Part shown: in pieces, positions 1 to 9,671 of the stretch
How positions within the stretch are numbered: position 1 is the first letter of the stretch
Layout of the letters: each line of letters opens with the position of its first letter
Origin: Candidatus Iainarchaeum sp.
GTDB taxonomy: Archaea > B1Sed10-29 > WALL01
NCBI GenBank assembly: GCA_021162685.1
Contig: JAGGYF010000015.1
Span: 1 to 49,951 of the forward strand
DNA: 49,951 nucleotides
Reading direction: 5' to 3'
Translations under genes and position numbers: made by a program
The notes under the pieces: model-generated
Told to the model about the DNA's origin: nothing
The model's database searches: none
Seen by the model: the letters and a program-made list of their open reading frames with translations, nothing else

Positions 1-288
1 AAATACTTCCTAAACCTGACAACAAATGATTGGGACACAACACCAATCATGCACTCCATATCCATAACATACAAACCATTACTATCAAACCTCACATACA
101 CAGTAAATCTTGACAATGGCATACAATGGGTAGCTCTGAACAGAAGCGATGGCACACAAATAGCCAACGAAACTGTCTCAAACTGTAATACCTTCTACAC
201 AAACACAGAAGAGGTAAACACAGATTATACGTATACAATCATAGCAAAGGACTGCTCTGGAAACACTCACACAGAAAGTTATCCATAA
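1..288 (+). CDS. C-terminal fragment of a probable secreted/surface protein (5' end outside the window)
   Basis: Frame 1 is open from base 1 (KYFLNLTTNDWDTTPIMHSISITYKP...) to TAA at 286-288. Thr/Asn-rich composition with paired cysteines (SNCNTF, KDCSGN). Confidence 0.6.
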   Translation, partial: KYFLNLTTNDWDTTPIMHSISITYKPLLSNLTYTVNLDNGIQWVALNRSDGTQIANETVSNCNTFYTNTEEVNTDYTYTIIAKDCSGNTHTESYP

Positions 289-392
289 TACTAATAATGG
301 GATCTTGTATCCCACCACGAACGCCCATATGTAATTTGGGCATAGCAAAGGACTGCTCTGGAAACGCTCATACGAGGAGTTATCCGTAACTT

Positions 393-1397
393 TTATCCTA
401 TAGGTGATTTTTCAAAATCCCATGGTTCATACACAGGCCATTCCAAAACCTTCCAAGCCTTTACACTATATTTCTTCGCTATTTTTCTGGCTGTTTCAAC
501 ATCTGTTTCAATCCGTTTTTTCTTTCTGTTATAGTAAAGCCCCTCCTTTTTCGCTATCTCTTTATGCCCGTCTATCACTCCTTTTACAATCAACCCATAT
601 CTATTGACCTTTTCCCAGGGTTTCTTTATTACATTTGCCCTTCTTTTCAATCTCCTTGTCAGTTGGACACCATGTTTAACGAAAACAGAACAGAAGTGCG
701 CCTTTACGCCTCTCTTTTCAGCATATCTCAAAACTTTCAATGCAAGCTTCTTTGAACCAGTTACAGCATTTGTATATTCATCATGTTTCATTCCATGTCT
801 TTTCATTCGTTTCCAATTGGAGTCTGAGAATTCAAGTTCATTCAAATTCAGAAAGATATCCTTTTCTGCGCAAAAGTCAACAACCCTCTTAAGTCGCTTC
901 CAATCACCTGGAATAACAGGGATCTCAATACCAACATCCATGTTGGTTTTCAATGCTGGCTCTAACCATTCAAAATGTTCAAACACATGAAATCTTATCT
1001 CATCAAGCCCTGCTTGTTCAAGTTTTTCAACATTTTCTTCTGTTGCCAATTTTCCATATGTATATAGATGTATATGAAAGCGTTTTCCAAATGTACTCTT
1101 CAATAGTTCTATATAACGACACACTCTGTCCACAACCAATAGGGGTTCGCCGCCAGTTATTCCTGCGCCCAGTGCGTTCATCTCCTTTGCCTCTTTTATG
1201 ATGTCTCTATCGTTTCGTACAGGCCTTTCATTTGCATATACTACATCTTTTCCTGCTCTTTCCAATGATATAGGGCAGTACCAGCATTTTTCAGTACATC
1301 TACCTGTAACAAAGAGAACAAGTTTTGCTCCTCTATGACAAAGGATACATCCCTTTGGGAATCCATCTGTGAGTATTGCATGGTCTCTCTCGCGCAT
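393..1397 (-). CDS. Radical SAM domain protein
   Basis: CxxxCxxC motif in LFVTGRCTEKCWYCPISLERAG, followed by GAGITGGEPLL (GGE motif). Confidence 0.85.
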   Translation of the reverse strand: MRERDHAILTDGFPKGCILCHRGAKLVLFVTGRCTEKCWYCPISLERAGKDVVYANERPVRNDRDIIKEAKEMNALGAGITGGEPLLVVDRVCRYIELLKSTFGKRFHIHLYTYGKLATEENVEKLEQAGLDEIRFHVFEHFEWLEPALKTNMDVGIEIPVIPGDWKRLKRVVDFCAEKDIFLNLNELEFSDSNWKRMKRHGMKHDEYTNAVTGSKKLALKVLRYAEKRGVKAHFCSVFVKHGVQLTRRLKRRANVIKKPWEKVNRYGLIVKGVIDGHKEIAKKEGLYYNRKKKRIETDVETARKIAKKYSVKAWKVLEWPVYEPWDFEKSPIG

Positions 1398-1430
1398 ACC
1401 TTTATTTAAAACATCTGTTATTAATTAACC

Positions 1431-2342
1431 ATGCGTGTCCGTAAGACAAGGAGAAACTGGGTTCTGTTTGCTTTGGTCATTGTGCTACTCTTCATCCTCC
1501 TATTTACTGGCTTCTTTCTAGCAGCATTACTTGGCATGGACTTTGAGGGGGGCAAAGTAGGAGTTGTGCCTATAAAAGGCCCGATAGTAAGCGAAACCTC
1601 TGAGAATGTATGGGGAACCCAAGTAGGTGCAAGGGACATCATAAAGCTTATAGAAGCAGCAGATAATGATGAAAGCGTTTCTGTTATCCTTCTTGATATA
1701 AACAGCGGCGGTGGCTCAATAGTTGCGAGCAAGGAGATAATGCGCGCAGTAAAAAGGGCAAAGAAGCCAGTTGTTGCCTACATCGGAGATGCTGGCGCAT
1801 CTGGTGCATATTACATCGCAAGCGCTGCAGACATAATTGTTGCTGATGAGGATTCTATTACAGGAAGTATAGGTGTTCTTGCGATGATTCCTAATTACAA
1901 AGAGCTTATGCAGAAGATAGGCCTGAATATGACTATATTGAAGGAAGGGAAGAACAAAGTGATGGGAAATCCATACGAGGAGATGACACCTGAACAGAGA
2001 CAGATATTCCAAAATATCCTAAAACAAGCATATGAAGAGTTTAAATCAACAGTGATTGAGAACAGAAGGGGAAAGATAACAGAAGAGGCATTTGATAGTA
2101 TTGCAGATGGAAGAATACTAAACGGAAGGCAGGCAAAAGAGTGTGGACTGATTGACTACACAGGTTCAAGGGACCTTGCGCTCCGAAAAGCAGCAGGGTT
2201 AGGCAACATAGAAGGAAGACCAAAAGAGAAACTATTTGAGAAGAAGATAAGTCCGCTTTCATCAATACTTGGTGAGGCAGGATATGCATTTGGAAAAGGC
2301 ATGTTAAATGCAATACAGCAAGACGTGGTGGTGAGGGCATGA
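1431..2342 (+). CDS. sppA: Signal peptide peptidase SppA (S49 family)
   Basis: N-terminal TM segment; DINSGGGSIVASKEI and GDAGASGAYYIASAADIIVADEDSITGSIGVL are S49 signature regions. Confidence 0.9.
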   Translation: MRVRKTRRNWVLFALVIVLLFILLFTGFFLAALLGMDFEGGKVGVVPIKGPIVSETSENVWGTQVGARDIIKLIEAADNDESVSVILLDINSGGGSIVASKEIMRAVKRAKKPVVAYIGDAGASGAYYIASAADIIVADEDSITGSIGVLAMIPNYKELMQKIGLNMTILKEGKNKVMGNPYEEMTPEQRQIFQNILKQAYEEFKSTVIENRRGKITEEAFDSIADGRILNGRQAKECGLIDYTGSRDLALRKAAGLGNIEGRPKEKLFEKKISPLSSILGEAGYAFGKGMLNAIQQDVVVRA

Positions 2343-2911
2343 AACAAAAGGTAAAAAACATATTCAAAGCATTTTTTACTGGCTTCCTAACAGTTTCTAT
2401 CCTCCTCCTTCTAATGCACATTGTCGCACCAACATTAGGTATAAGATATATAACAACATTCACATCCACGTTTAATCTAAGTGTACCTCAATCTGGTAGA
2501 GTTCTCTATTTTTCACTAATGACACCAATCCTTGTTGGTGTGTTGTTTGCAATTGTTCAGTTTTTTGAGGATTACGAAGGACATTTATCTAGACAATACA
2601 GAAAGGTCGTGAAAACAAAAGAAACAGAGGAATTTATCGCAATTGTTCAGAATACATTATGGGGAACAGCAATTGGATTCTTCACAACGATGGTACTCTT
2701 CATATACCTGATGGGAAAACAGGGAACGTATACCATCCCCTATATTATAACAGTTACATCATCTGGGGGATTTGTTTCTGGTTCAACAACAATCATTTCT
2801 ATTTGCACTATTCTTGGTTTATTATATGGGTTATGGCAAGCAGTTAGGATAAGCAAACATAAGGGGAAGGGCAGGCATGTTAGAAAAACTCGTGTTACCA
2901 AAAAGACTTGA
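2339..2911 (+). CDS. Multi-pass membrane protein of unknown function
   Basis: ATGA overlap with sppA; several hydrophobic segments; basic C-terminus. Confidence 0.6.
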   Translation: MKQKVKNIFKAFFTGFLTVSILLLLMHIVAPTLGIRYITTFTSTFNLSVPQSGRVLYFSLMTPILVGVLFAIVQFFEDYEGHLSRQYRKVVKTKETEEFIAIVQNTLWGTAIGFFTTMVLFIYLMGKQGTYTIPYIITVTSSGGFVSGSTTIISICTILGLLYGLWQAVRISKHKGKGRHVRKTRVTKKT

Positions 2912-3054
2912 GAAAACATGTGACGAGGGTATTGAAAAAAGGAAACATTGAAGTAATTATCAAAAACATAGAACAATTGAGGAAATCTGGTATTTTTACA
3001 GAGCAACATGAAAAGCTACTCTCAAGAATATCTCGGAAATCCACAACCAAATAG
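2877..3054 (+). other. Candidate small ORF split by a +1 frameshift at an A6 run
   Basis: 2877-2951 encodes MLEKLVLPKRLEKTCDEGIEKRKH*; the GTG-started frame 2920-3054 encodes ...KKGNIEVIIKNIEQLRKSGIFTEQHEKLLSRISRKSTTK*. Removing one A from 2935-2940 joins them. Confidence 0.35.
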
Positions 3055-4090
3055 TGTTTTATTAGATGAGGTACACAATATAATCCCTATGTGGTCTCGC
3101 GAGGAGCTTCAGTTTTGCGTAAAATATCCTTACTCTAGTAGAACAAAGGAGATAGTGCGATGGTTAAATTTTGACCTAGAATCTCTTGACCCACAGGTAC
3201 TTGAAAGAGCATTGCAGAGGGCAAAAGAAGGCATAGAGATAGGCGTGATAAATCCAGAGGTTGCATCACGCTCACAGAAGATATTACTTGTAGAAATTCT
3301 CTCATACCCTGTTGCTAAAATCATTGTTTCATTGACAAAGGACAACTATCTTATAAATAGATATGCACATGCAGAGGCGAATACAGCAAGAAGATTTCTA
3401 TACAGAGATGACAACGGTGTAGTAGATGGGATTGCAACAGATGTTGGAATAAACATGCACAACAGAAGTGTGTTCTTTGTTGATTACCTAAATAACATTC
3501 CACTACAAGAACAATTCAAACTTGTAAATGCACCATTGGATAAAGGCAGGGTCACACTAACAAGGGAATCTGAGATAGAGATGATTGCTGAGGTACTACG
3601 AAATAATATTATACGTGACTTAAAGAAGCGATATGATATTCCTTCTATTTATTCAACCTATGCAAAAGAACTTAAACAGGGAGTAAGTGCAGAGAAGGCA
3701 GTAATCAGCGATGAGGACCTTGGTCCAGTAGATGCATCTTTGTTCCCCCCCTGTATAAAGGCATTGCTCTCTCGCGCACGTGCAGGCGAAAACATGGCTC
3801 ACCAACCGAGATTTGTTTTGGCCACCTTCTTAACTTCTATTAACATGCCAATAGACCAAATCATTTCAGTTTTCAGGAACATGCCAAATTTCAATGAAAA
3901 GAAGACAAGATATTACATAGAATATTCTGCTGGAAAGCGAGGTTCTGGTGTAAAATACTCTCCTCCTGCATGTGAGAAAATGAAATACTATGGACTGTGC
4001 GTTAATCCAGATGCACTATGCTCAAAAGTAAAACATCCATTGAGCTATTACGCAGCCAAGAAAAAGGGTAAGAGATATGCAAAGCATTGA
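3008..4090 (+). CDS. priL: DNA primase large subunit PriL (true start may be the ATG near 3089)
   Basis: Fe-S domain cysteines PPCIKALL...PACEKMKYYGLCVNPDALCSKVKHPLSYY; directly upstream of priS. Confidence 0.92.
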   Translation: MKSYSQEYLGNPQPNSVLLDEVHNIIPMWSREELQFCVKYPYSSRTKEIVRWLNFDLESLDPQVLERALQRAKEGIEIGVINPEVASRSQKILLVEILSYPVAKIIVSLTKDNYLINRYAHAEANTARRFLYRDDNGVVDGIATDVGINMHNRSVFFVDYLNNIPLQEQFKLVNAPLDKGRVTLTRESEIEMIAEVLRNNIIRDLKKRYDIPSIYSTYAKELKQGVSAEKAVISDEDLGPVDASLFPPCIKALLSRARAGENMAHQPRFVLATFLTSINMPIDQIISVFRNMPNFNEKKTRYYIEYSAGKRGSGVKYSPPACEKMKYYGLCVNPDALCSKVKHPLSYYAAKKKGKRYAKH

Positions 4091-5195
4091 TTTTATAAGA
4101 AGGGCATTAACAGAATGGTATCAAAAACATACTGTTAAGGCTCCTCCCCAAATAGAAAGAAGGGAGTTTGGTGCAGGTGTAGACAAAAAGATAGATTTCA
4201 GACACTTGAAGTTTAGGGACGAGCAATCCTTAAACATGTATATAAGAACATCCTCCCCACTCTATATCTCATATTCTGCAGCATACTACGAATTCCCAGA
4301 TGGCAGGCCAATGGAAAAAAAGAACTGGTTAGGTGCAGACCTTGTTTTTGACCTTGATGCAGATGAGTATGAAACACCATGCACACACCCGAATGATTTA
4401 GTGTGTGAGATATGTATGGACAGGGTTAAACAAGAAGCAATAAAACTCATTGAAGAGTACCTTATACCTGATTTTGGCTTCAATAAAAACGACCTCTACA
4501 TTGTCTTTTCTGGGAATAGAGGGTACCACATACACATACGGAACGAGGAGGTACACCCACTTTCGCAAAATGGCAGGAAGGAAGTGGTTGATTATCTGAC
4601 AGCAAATGGGCTGGAACCGCAGTACCTTGGTTTGGTGGAGATGGGCAAGAGAATCTATGGACCAAAACTTGATAGCAAGGGATGGGCAGGAAAAATAGTA
4701 AGCGAAATATATAGCATACTCAGCAGTGATGATAAAAAGTTTATAGCAAAACAGTTGGGGATACCATCAAAAACTGCTGAGAGAATCATAAATGAAAAGG
4801 ATTTTATTCTTGAAGGCATAAAACATGGAGAGTGGTATAGGGCAGGTATACCAAAAAAGACATGGGAAAAAGCATTCAAAATCATTGCGATGAAAAAGGC
4901 AGCAGGAATTGACAAAAATGTCACGATTGACGTTTCAAGACTTATGCGTGTTCCTACATCCATACATGGTTCAACAGGATTACAGGCAGCTGAGATAAAA
5001 AACATTGATACGTTTGATGTGTTTAAAGACCCTGTTGTACTACCAGATGACCCAGTGACTGTTGTTGGAATAAAAAACATTGATTTCGTTCTCGCAGACC
5101 AGACATTTGAAATAAAAAATAACTTAAAGATTGAACTTCCAAAATATGCAGCAGTATATGCATGTGGAAAGGATATGGCAAAAGTGATTGAATGA
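4077..5195 (+). CDS. priS: DNA primase small (catalytic) subunit PriS
   Basis: LVFDLDADEYE catalytic Asp motif and FSGNRGYHIHI motif. Confidence 0.95.
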   Translation: MQSIDFIRRALTEWYQKHTVKAPPQIERREFGAGVDKKIDFRHLKFRDEQSLNMYIRTSSPLYISYSAAYYEFPDGRPMEKKNWLGADLVFDLDADEYETPCTHPNDLVCEICMDRVKQEAIKLIEEYLIPDFGFNKNDLYIVFSGNRGYHIHIRNEEVHPLSQNGRKEVVDYLTANGLEPQYLGLVEMGKRIYGPKLDSKGWAGKIVSEIYSILSSDDKKFIAKQLGIPSKTAERIINEKDFILEGIKHGEWYRAGIPKKTWEKAFKIIAMKKAAGIDKNVTIDVSRLMRVPTSIHGSTGLQAAEIKNIDTFDVFKDPVVLPDDPVTVVGIKNIDFVLADQTFEIKNNLKIELPKYAAVYACGKDMAKVIE

Positions 5196-5761
5196 ATTAC
5201 GAAGAGATACGGAACATCCAAAGAAAAGAGCAAAACTCCTCACGCATTGTTGAGATAGATAGCAATTTCTATCAGCGTCTAGCTGATTTTGTCAAAGAAA
5301 AAACAGAGGCATATAAAAAAACTCAGGATCCAACAGAGTTCAGAGAGCTTGAGAATGTTGTAAAGCTTGCAAGGAGGGTTTTTGATTCAAGAGAGCAGAA
5401 GATAGTCATGAAAGCCCTCAGATCTGTTCGCATGAAGGAGTACGACGACAAAACAATGACTCCTGAAGAGAAGGAGATATATGCCGCGCTTGTAAATGTG
5501 CTAAAAAAACATAGAAAGTTCTTTGAGGGCGTTTTGATTGGTAATTACCAGTTCAATGGCCAAAAAAAGCAAGGAGATAGCACAACGCTTATAAATGGGG
5601 AGAATAATAACATACTGCTTGTCAGGATACGTAAATCTGTGCCGCGTTTTGTTGGCGCGGACTCAAAGGAGTACGGTCCTTTCAAAGCAAACGATATTGT
5701 AAAACTCCCAAAAAGGGAGGCCGACCTTCTAAAGGATCAAGGTTTGGCAGAGGTTGTTTGA
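5192..5761 (+). CDS. GINS complex subunit (Gins51-like)
   Basis: Gins-type helical N-terminus and C-terminal beta domain (VRIRKSVPRFVGADSKEYGPFKANDIVKLPKREADLLKDQGLAEVV); located next to the primase genes. Confidence 0.85.
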   Translation: MNYEEIRNIQRKEQNSSRIVEIDSNFYQRLADFVKEKTEAYKKTQDPTEFRELENVVKLARRVFDSREQKIVMKALRSVRMKEYDDKTMTPEEKEIYAALVNVLKKHRKFFEGVLIGNYQFNGQKKQGDSTTLINGENNNILLVRIRKSVPRFVGADSKEYGPFKANDIVKLPKREADLLKDQGLAEVV

Positions 5762-5773
5762 TAGGGTGAGAGT

Positions 5774-6058
5774 ATGCAGATGCCAGATGAGATCAATACA
5801 TACTGTCCGTATTGCAGAAAGAAAACAAAACATAAAGTAAAGTTGTACAAGAAGGGAAAGGTTAGAACACTCGCAGAAGGGCAGAGGAAACACCTTGCAA
5901 AGGGAAAAGGGTACACAAGTAAGATTGCAGGAAAGGTTACAGTGTATAAACAGGCAAAACACCAGACTGTTGTGCTAACATGTACAGTCTGTAAGAAAAA
6001 GCATACAAAAACAATTGGTTCCAGGACAAAAAAGACACTTGAATTAAAGAAGAGGTGA
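5774..6058 (+). CDS. rpl44e: 50S ribosomal protein L44e
   Basis: CPYCRKKTKHKVKLYKKGK...CTVCKKKHTKTIGSRTKKTLE. Confidence 0.95.
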   Translation: MQMPDEINTYCPYCRKKTKHKVKLYKKGKVRTLAEGQRKHLAKGKGYTSKIAGKVTVYKQAKHQTVVLTCTVCKKKHTKTIGSRTKKTLELKKR

Positions 6059-6237
6059 GGCCTATGCTGACAAGGACAAAATTTATACGAGTGAAGTGTA
6101 GCGAGTGCGGTTCAGAACAGAATACATTCAGTTCTGCAAGTATGAAGGTAAAGTGTAAAACATGTGGAAAAATTTTAGTAGAACCTACTGGTGGAAAAGC
6201 AAAGATTAAGGATAAGATAGTGAAGGTGTTGTCTTGA
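6055..6237 (+). CDS. rps27e: 30S ribosomal protein S27e
   Basis: FIRVKCSECGSEQNTFSSASMKVKCKTCGKILVEPTGGKAKI zinc ribbon. Confidence 0.95.
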   Translation: MRPMLTRTKFIRVKCSECGSEQNTFSSASMKVKCKTCGKILVEPTGGKAKIKDKIVKVLS

Positions 6238-7004
6238 AGAGAGAAGAGTTCCCTGTTGTAGGAGAACTTGTGGTTGTCAAAATAAAAAACATAAAAAATT
6301 ACGGAGCATTTGTTGAGCTTATAGAATACGGAAAAGACGGATTCATACATGTTTCAAATATCGCAAGTGGATGGGTAAAAAACATAAGAAGTCATGTAAA
6401 TGAAGGACAGATAAGAGTTGCTGCAGTTGTGAATGTAGACCCTAAAAAGAATTTAATTGATGTATCGCTTAGGAAGGTCTCATCCAGTCAAGAGAAAAGG
6501 AAGATACAGGAGTGGAAAAGAGCAAAGAAGGCAGAGAAGCTATTGGAGAGGGTTGCACGCAAATTAAAAGTTCCAATGGAAAAGGCATGGAAGGAAGTAG
6601 GATGGCCATTGGAGGATGCATTTGGTGATCTATTTGCGGCATTTGAGGCAGCAAGTGCTGATGGAATGGATGCGTTTAAAGGCCTAAAAATCCCAAAAAA
6701 ATGGACAGAGGAGATTGTTAAGGTAGCAAAGGAGAGTGTGTCACCACCAACTGTGACAATAAGGGGAAAACTAAAAATGAAATTCTACTGCTCAGATGGT
6801 TTGGATAAGATAAAACAAACAATCAAGAAGATATCCTCAAAAAATGTAAATGTTTCATATCTTGGCGCACCTGATTATATGATAACAGTAACTGCCATGG
6901 ATTATCCAACTGCTGAGAAGCAACTCAAAGAGATCATAAAGATTGCTGAAACAGAGGCAAAAAAGAATGATGGTGAGGTAAGTTTTGAGAGGCTAGAAAA
7001 ATGA
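6234..7004 (+). CDS. eif2a: Translation initiation factor aIF2 subunit alpha
   Basis: N-terminal S1 domain (GELVVVKIKNIKNYGAFVELIEYGKDGFIHVSNIASGWVKNI) and typical alpha C-domain. Confidence 0.95.
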   Translation: MKREEFPVVGELVVVKIKNIKNYGAFVELIEYGKDGFIHVSNIASGWVKNIRSHVNEGQIRVAAVVNVDPKKNLIDVSLRKVSSSQEKRKIQEWKRAKKAEKLLERVARKLKVPMEKAWKEVGWPLEDAFGDLFAAFEAASADGMDAFKGLKIPKKWTEEIVKVAKESVSPPTVTIRGKLKMKFYCSDGLDKIKQTIKKISSKNVNVSYLGAPDYMITVTAMDYPTAEKQLKEIIKIAETEAKKNDGEVSFERLEK

Positions 7005-7150
7005 AAAGATTGCGGTACTGCGATGTATGTAACAGTTACACAATGAAAGAGATTCACTGTAATAAACCAACGAGGTCTGCATACCCAGCAAAGTTTTCAC
7101 CAGAGGATAAATGGGCAAAATACAGAAAGAAAGCAAGGGGATTAGCATGA
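7001..7150 (+). CDS. nop10: H/ACA RNP protein Nop10 (absent from the supplied ORF track)
   Basis: Translated by hand: MKRLRYCDVCNSYTMKEIHCNKPTRSAYPAKFSPEDKWAKYRKKARGLA*; ATGA overlaps on both sides; usual position after aIF2-alpha. Confidence 0.93.
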   Translation: MKRLRYCDVCNSYTMKEIHCNKPTRSAYPAKFSPEDKWAKYRKKARGLA

Positions 7151-7920
7151 TGGAAACAGAAGTCATTATTGAAAGGGAGATAAGATTGGATAAACCTATA
7201 CTTATAGAAGGTTTGCCTGGTTTGGGCTTAGTTGGAAAGATTGCAGCAGAGCATATGCTTACTGAGTTAAATGCAGAACGATTTGGAACGTTGTATTCAC
7301 CGCATTTTCCACCACAAGTAATCATTGAGGATGATGGCGTTGTCAGGATGATGCGAAACGAATTTTATTATTGGACAGCTGAGAATGAAAACCAACATGA
7401 TTTAATATTTATTGTGGGTGACCACCAAGGGCAAACACCAGATTCACATTATGAACTTGTTGGGAAGATTTTAGATGTTTCACAGATGTATAATACAAAA
7501 ATGATATATACTTTGGGAGGATATGGCACAGGCAGATTACCAAGACATCCAAAGGTCTTTGGCGCTGTAAACGATAAATCATTAATAAAACCATTGAAAG
7601 AAGCAGGCGTTTCATTTGAGAAAACTGGCGGCGCAATAGTCGGTGCTGCTGGCCTACTTTTGGGGCAAGGGAAGCTGAGAGGAATAAAAGGCGCATGCCT
7701 CATGGGAGAAACACATGGCCAGATCATAGATGCCAGGTCTGCAAAGGCAGTACTTGAAATCCTATGCAAACTTCTCAATTTAAGCATAGACCTAACAAAA
7801 CTTGAGAAAAAGGCAAAGGAAACAGAGAAGATGCTTGAGAAGGCAATGAAGGCTGAGCAGCAACAACAGCAGATTATGAAACCACTACCCATTGGGGAAG
7901 GACCTACCTACATAAGATAA
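7147..7920 (+). CDS. PAC2 family (proteasome assembly chaperone-like) protein
   Basis: IRLDKPILIEGLPGLGLVGKIAAEHML; start re-assigned to the ATG overlapping nop10 stop rather than 7111. Confidence 0.88.
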   Translation: MMETEVIIEREIRLDKPILIEGLPGLGLVGKIAAEHMLTELNAERFGTLYSPHFPPQVIIEDDGVVRMMRNEFYYWTAENENQHDLIFIVGDHQGQTPDSHYELVGKILDVSQMYNTKMIYTLGGYGTGRLPRHPKVFGAVNDKSLIKPLKEAGVSFEKTGGAIVGAAGLLLGQGKLRGIKGACLMGETHGQIIDARSAKAVLEILCKLLNLSIDLTKLEKKAKETEKMLEKAMKAEQQQQQIMKPLPIGEGPTYIR

Positions 7921-8267
7921 TTTGTTTCTTCTTCATCTAATCTCTGGAAGAGTTTCCAAAGTTTATCCGATTTTTTATTGTATTCTTCTTCTATCCTTTC
8001 TCTCTCTTTCACTATCTTCTCAAGCTTTTCTTTATCTTTTTCATCAAGTTTCATCAGGACGATTTTTGATGTCAGCTCCTCCCTCTTTTCGCTCATCTCT
8101 CTGAGTTCCTTAAATTTATCAGCCAGATACCGCAACGTTTTTGGAGGATAAGTGCATTGTCCATAAAGAAGTGATGAGCACATCATAGATACTGGGTCAC
8201 TTTTTTGTTCTGAAAATTCCTTTTTCTCAGCAAGATTCTTCATGAACACGTGATGCAAGCGCATCAC
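7908..8267 (-). CDS. Coiled-coil protein of unknown function (GTG start; possibly the 3' part of a frameshifted gene beginning at 8374)
   Basis: Charged helical protein ...KFKELREMSEKREELTSKIVLMKLDEKDKEKLEKIVKERERIEEEYNKK. A short ORF 8374-8264 lies directly upstream. Confidence 0.5.
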   Translation of the reverse strand: MMRLHHVFMKNLAEKKEFSEQKSDPVSMMCSSLLYGQCTYPPKTLRYLADKFKELREMSEKREELTSKIVLMKLDEKDKEKLEKIVKERERIEEEYNKKSDKLWKLFQRLDEEETNYLM

Positions 8268-8426
8268 AAAGTTTCTCTACCAGTACTCTCCAATTCTTCC
8301 AAAAATCGTTTTGTAGTTCTAAATACCTCTTCCCTCTTCTTTTTCTCCAACAATCTCCTCTCAATTTCAGGCATGTGCTATACAAAGCATTATCTCTTTA
8401 AATAACCTCACGCAAAATTAGATAAT

Positions 8427-9671
8427 ATGCAGATTGTCGCAGATTTTCATATCCACTCAAAGTATTCCAGAGCAACATCCAAAAAGATGAATGTTGTTGA
8501 CCTAGCATTAGCTGCAAAAGAAAAAGGGATAAATCTTCTCGGCACTGGAGATTTTACTCATCCACTATACCTCAAAGAACTGAAACAAAACCTGCAAGAA
8601 AAAGGAAACGGAATATACGAATGCAATGGGATGAATTTTGTTCTTTCTGTTGAGCTCTCAAGTATATACAAACAGGGAAATAAACTCAGAAAGATCCATC
8701 AGGTCATATTGGCTCCCTCCTTTGAAGTCGTTGACCAGATAAACGATAAACTCAGTAAGCATGGTAGATTAGACTATGACGGAAGACCTATCTTCGGACT
8801 ATCTGCCCCTGAAATTGTTGATCTGGTTATGGAAACAGACAAAGATTGTTTTATATTTCCGGCACACATCTGGACTCCATGGTTTTCACTATTTGGAAGC
8901 AATTCGGGATTTGATTCAATTAAGGAGTGTTACCAAGATACACTGAAACACATACATGCATTAGAGACTGGCTTATCCAGCGACCCACCTATGAATTGGA
9001 GATTATCCCAGTTAGACCCATTTACTTTGGTTTCATTTTCCGATTCTCACTCTCCATACTCATGGCGTTTGGGTAGGGAAGCAACGGTTTTTGATACTCA
9101 GATGAGTTATTTTGAGATCATTGATGCGCTGAGAAAAAAGGATCCAGAACGGGTAAAGTTTACTATTGAAGTAGATCCTGCTTATGGTAAATACCACTGG
9201 GACGGTCATAGAAATTGTAATGTCTCTTTATCACCAAAAGAAACAAGAAAGTACAATGGTATATGTCCTGTCTGCCACAAGCCTTTAACCTTGGGCGTGG
9301 AATATAGAGTGGAACAACTTGCGGATAGGCCAGAAGGGTTTGTGCCAGAGAATGCTATTCCATTTAAACGTTTGCTTCCACTAGCAGAAATACTATCCGC
9401 TATTATGAAAAGAGGCATAGCAACAGCATCTGTTATGAGGGAATATAACAATCTTGTAAAAGGAACCACTGAACTTGATGTGCTTTTGAATATGTCTCCC
9501 TATGAACTATTGGAGAGAACAAATAGAAAGATTGCAGAGGCAGTTATGAAAAACAGAGAGGGCAAAATAAAGATAAGACCAGGATACGATGGCGTCTATG
9601 GAACTATACTCTTTGATAATACTGTTGAAAAAGAGCAGAAACATACCCAAAAAACGCTTGGTGAGTTTTGA
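8427..9671 (+). CDS. PHP-domain endonuclease Q (EndoQ)-like DNA repair protein
   Basis: ADFHIHSKYSRATSKKMNVVDLALAAKEKGINLLGTGDFTHP; Zn-finger CNVSLSPKETRKYNGICPVCHKPL. Confidence 0.88.
   Translation: MQIVADFHIHSKYSRATSKKMNVVDLALAAKEKGINLLGTGDFTHPLYLKELKQNLQEKGNGIYECNGMNFVLSVELSSIYKQGNKLRKIHQVILAPSFEVVDQINDKLSKHGRLDYDGRPIFGLSAPEIVDLVMETDKDCFIFPAHIWTPWFSLFGSNSGFDSIKECYQDTLKHIHALETGLSSDPPMNWRLSQLDPFTLVSFSDSHSPYSWRLGREATVFDTQMSYFEIIDALRKKDPERVKFTIEVDPAYGKYHWDGHRNCNVSLSPKETRKYNGICPVCHKPLTLGVEYRVEQLADRPEGFVPENAIPFKRLLPLAEILSAIMKRGIATASVMREYNNLVKGTTELDVLLNMSPYELLERTNRKIAEAVMKNREGKIKIRPGYDGVYGTILFDNTVEKEQKHTQKTLGEF

Noticed and set aside
404-1201. Plus-strand ORFs antisense to the radical SAM gene
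   Set aside because: Low-complexity antisense translations; the minus-strand ORF carries the CxxxCxxC motif.
2935-2941. A AAA AAG slippery heptamer as a programmed -1 frameshift site
   Set aside because: The zero frame reads GAA AAA AGG, not A AAA AAG, and the needed shift is +1, so the classical -1 mechanism does not fit.
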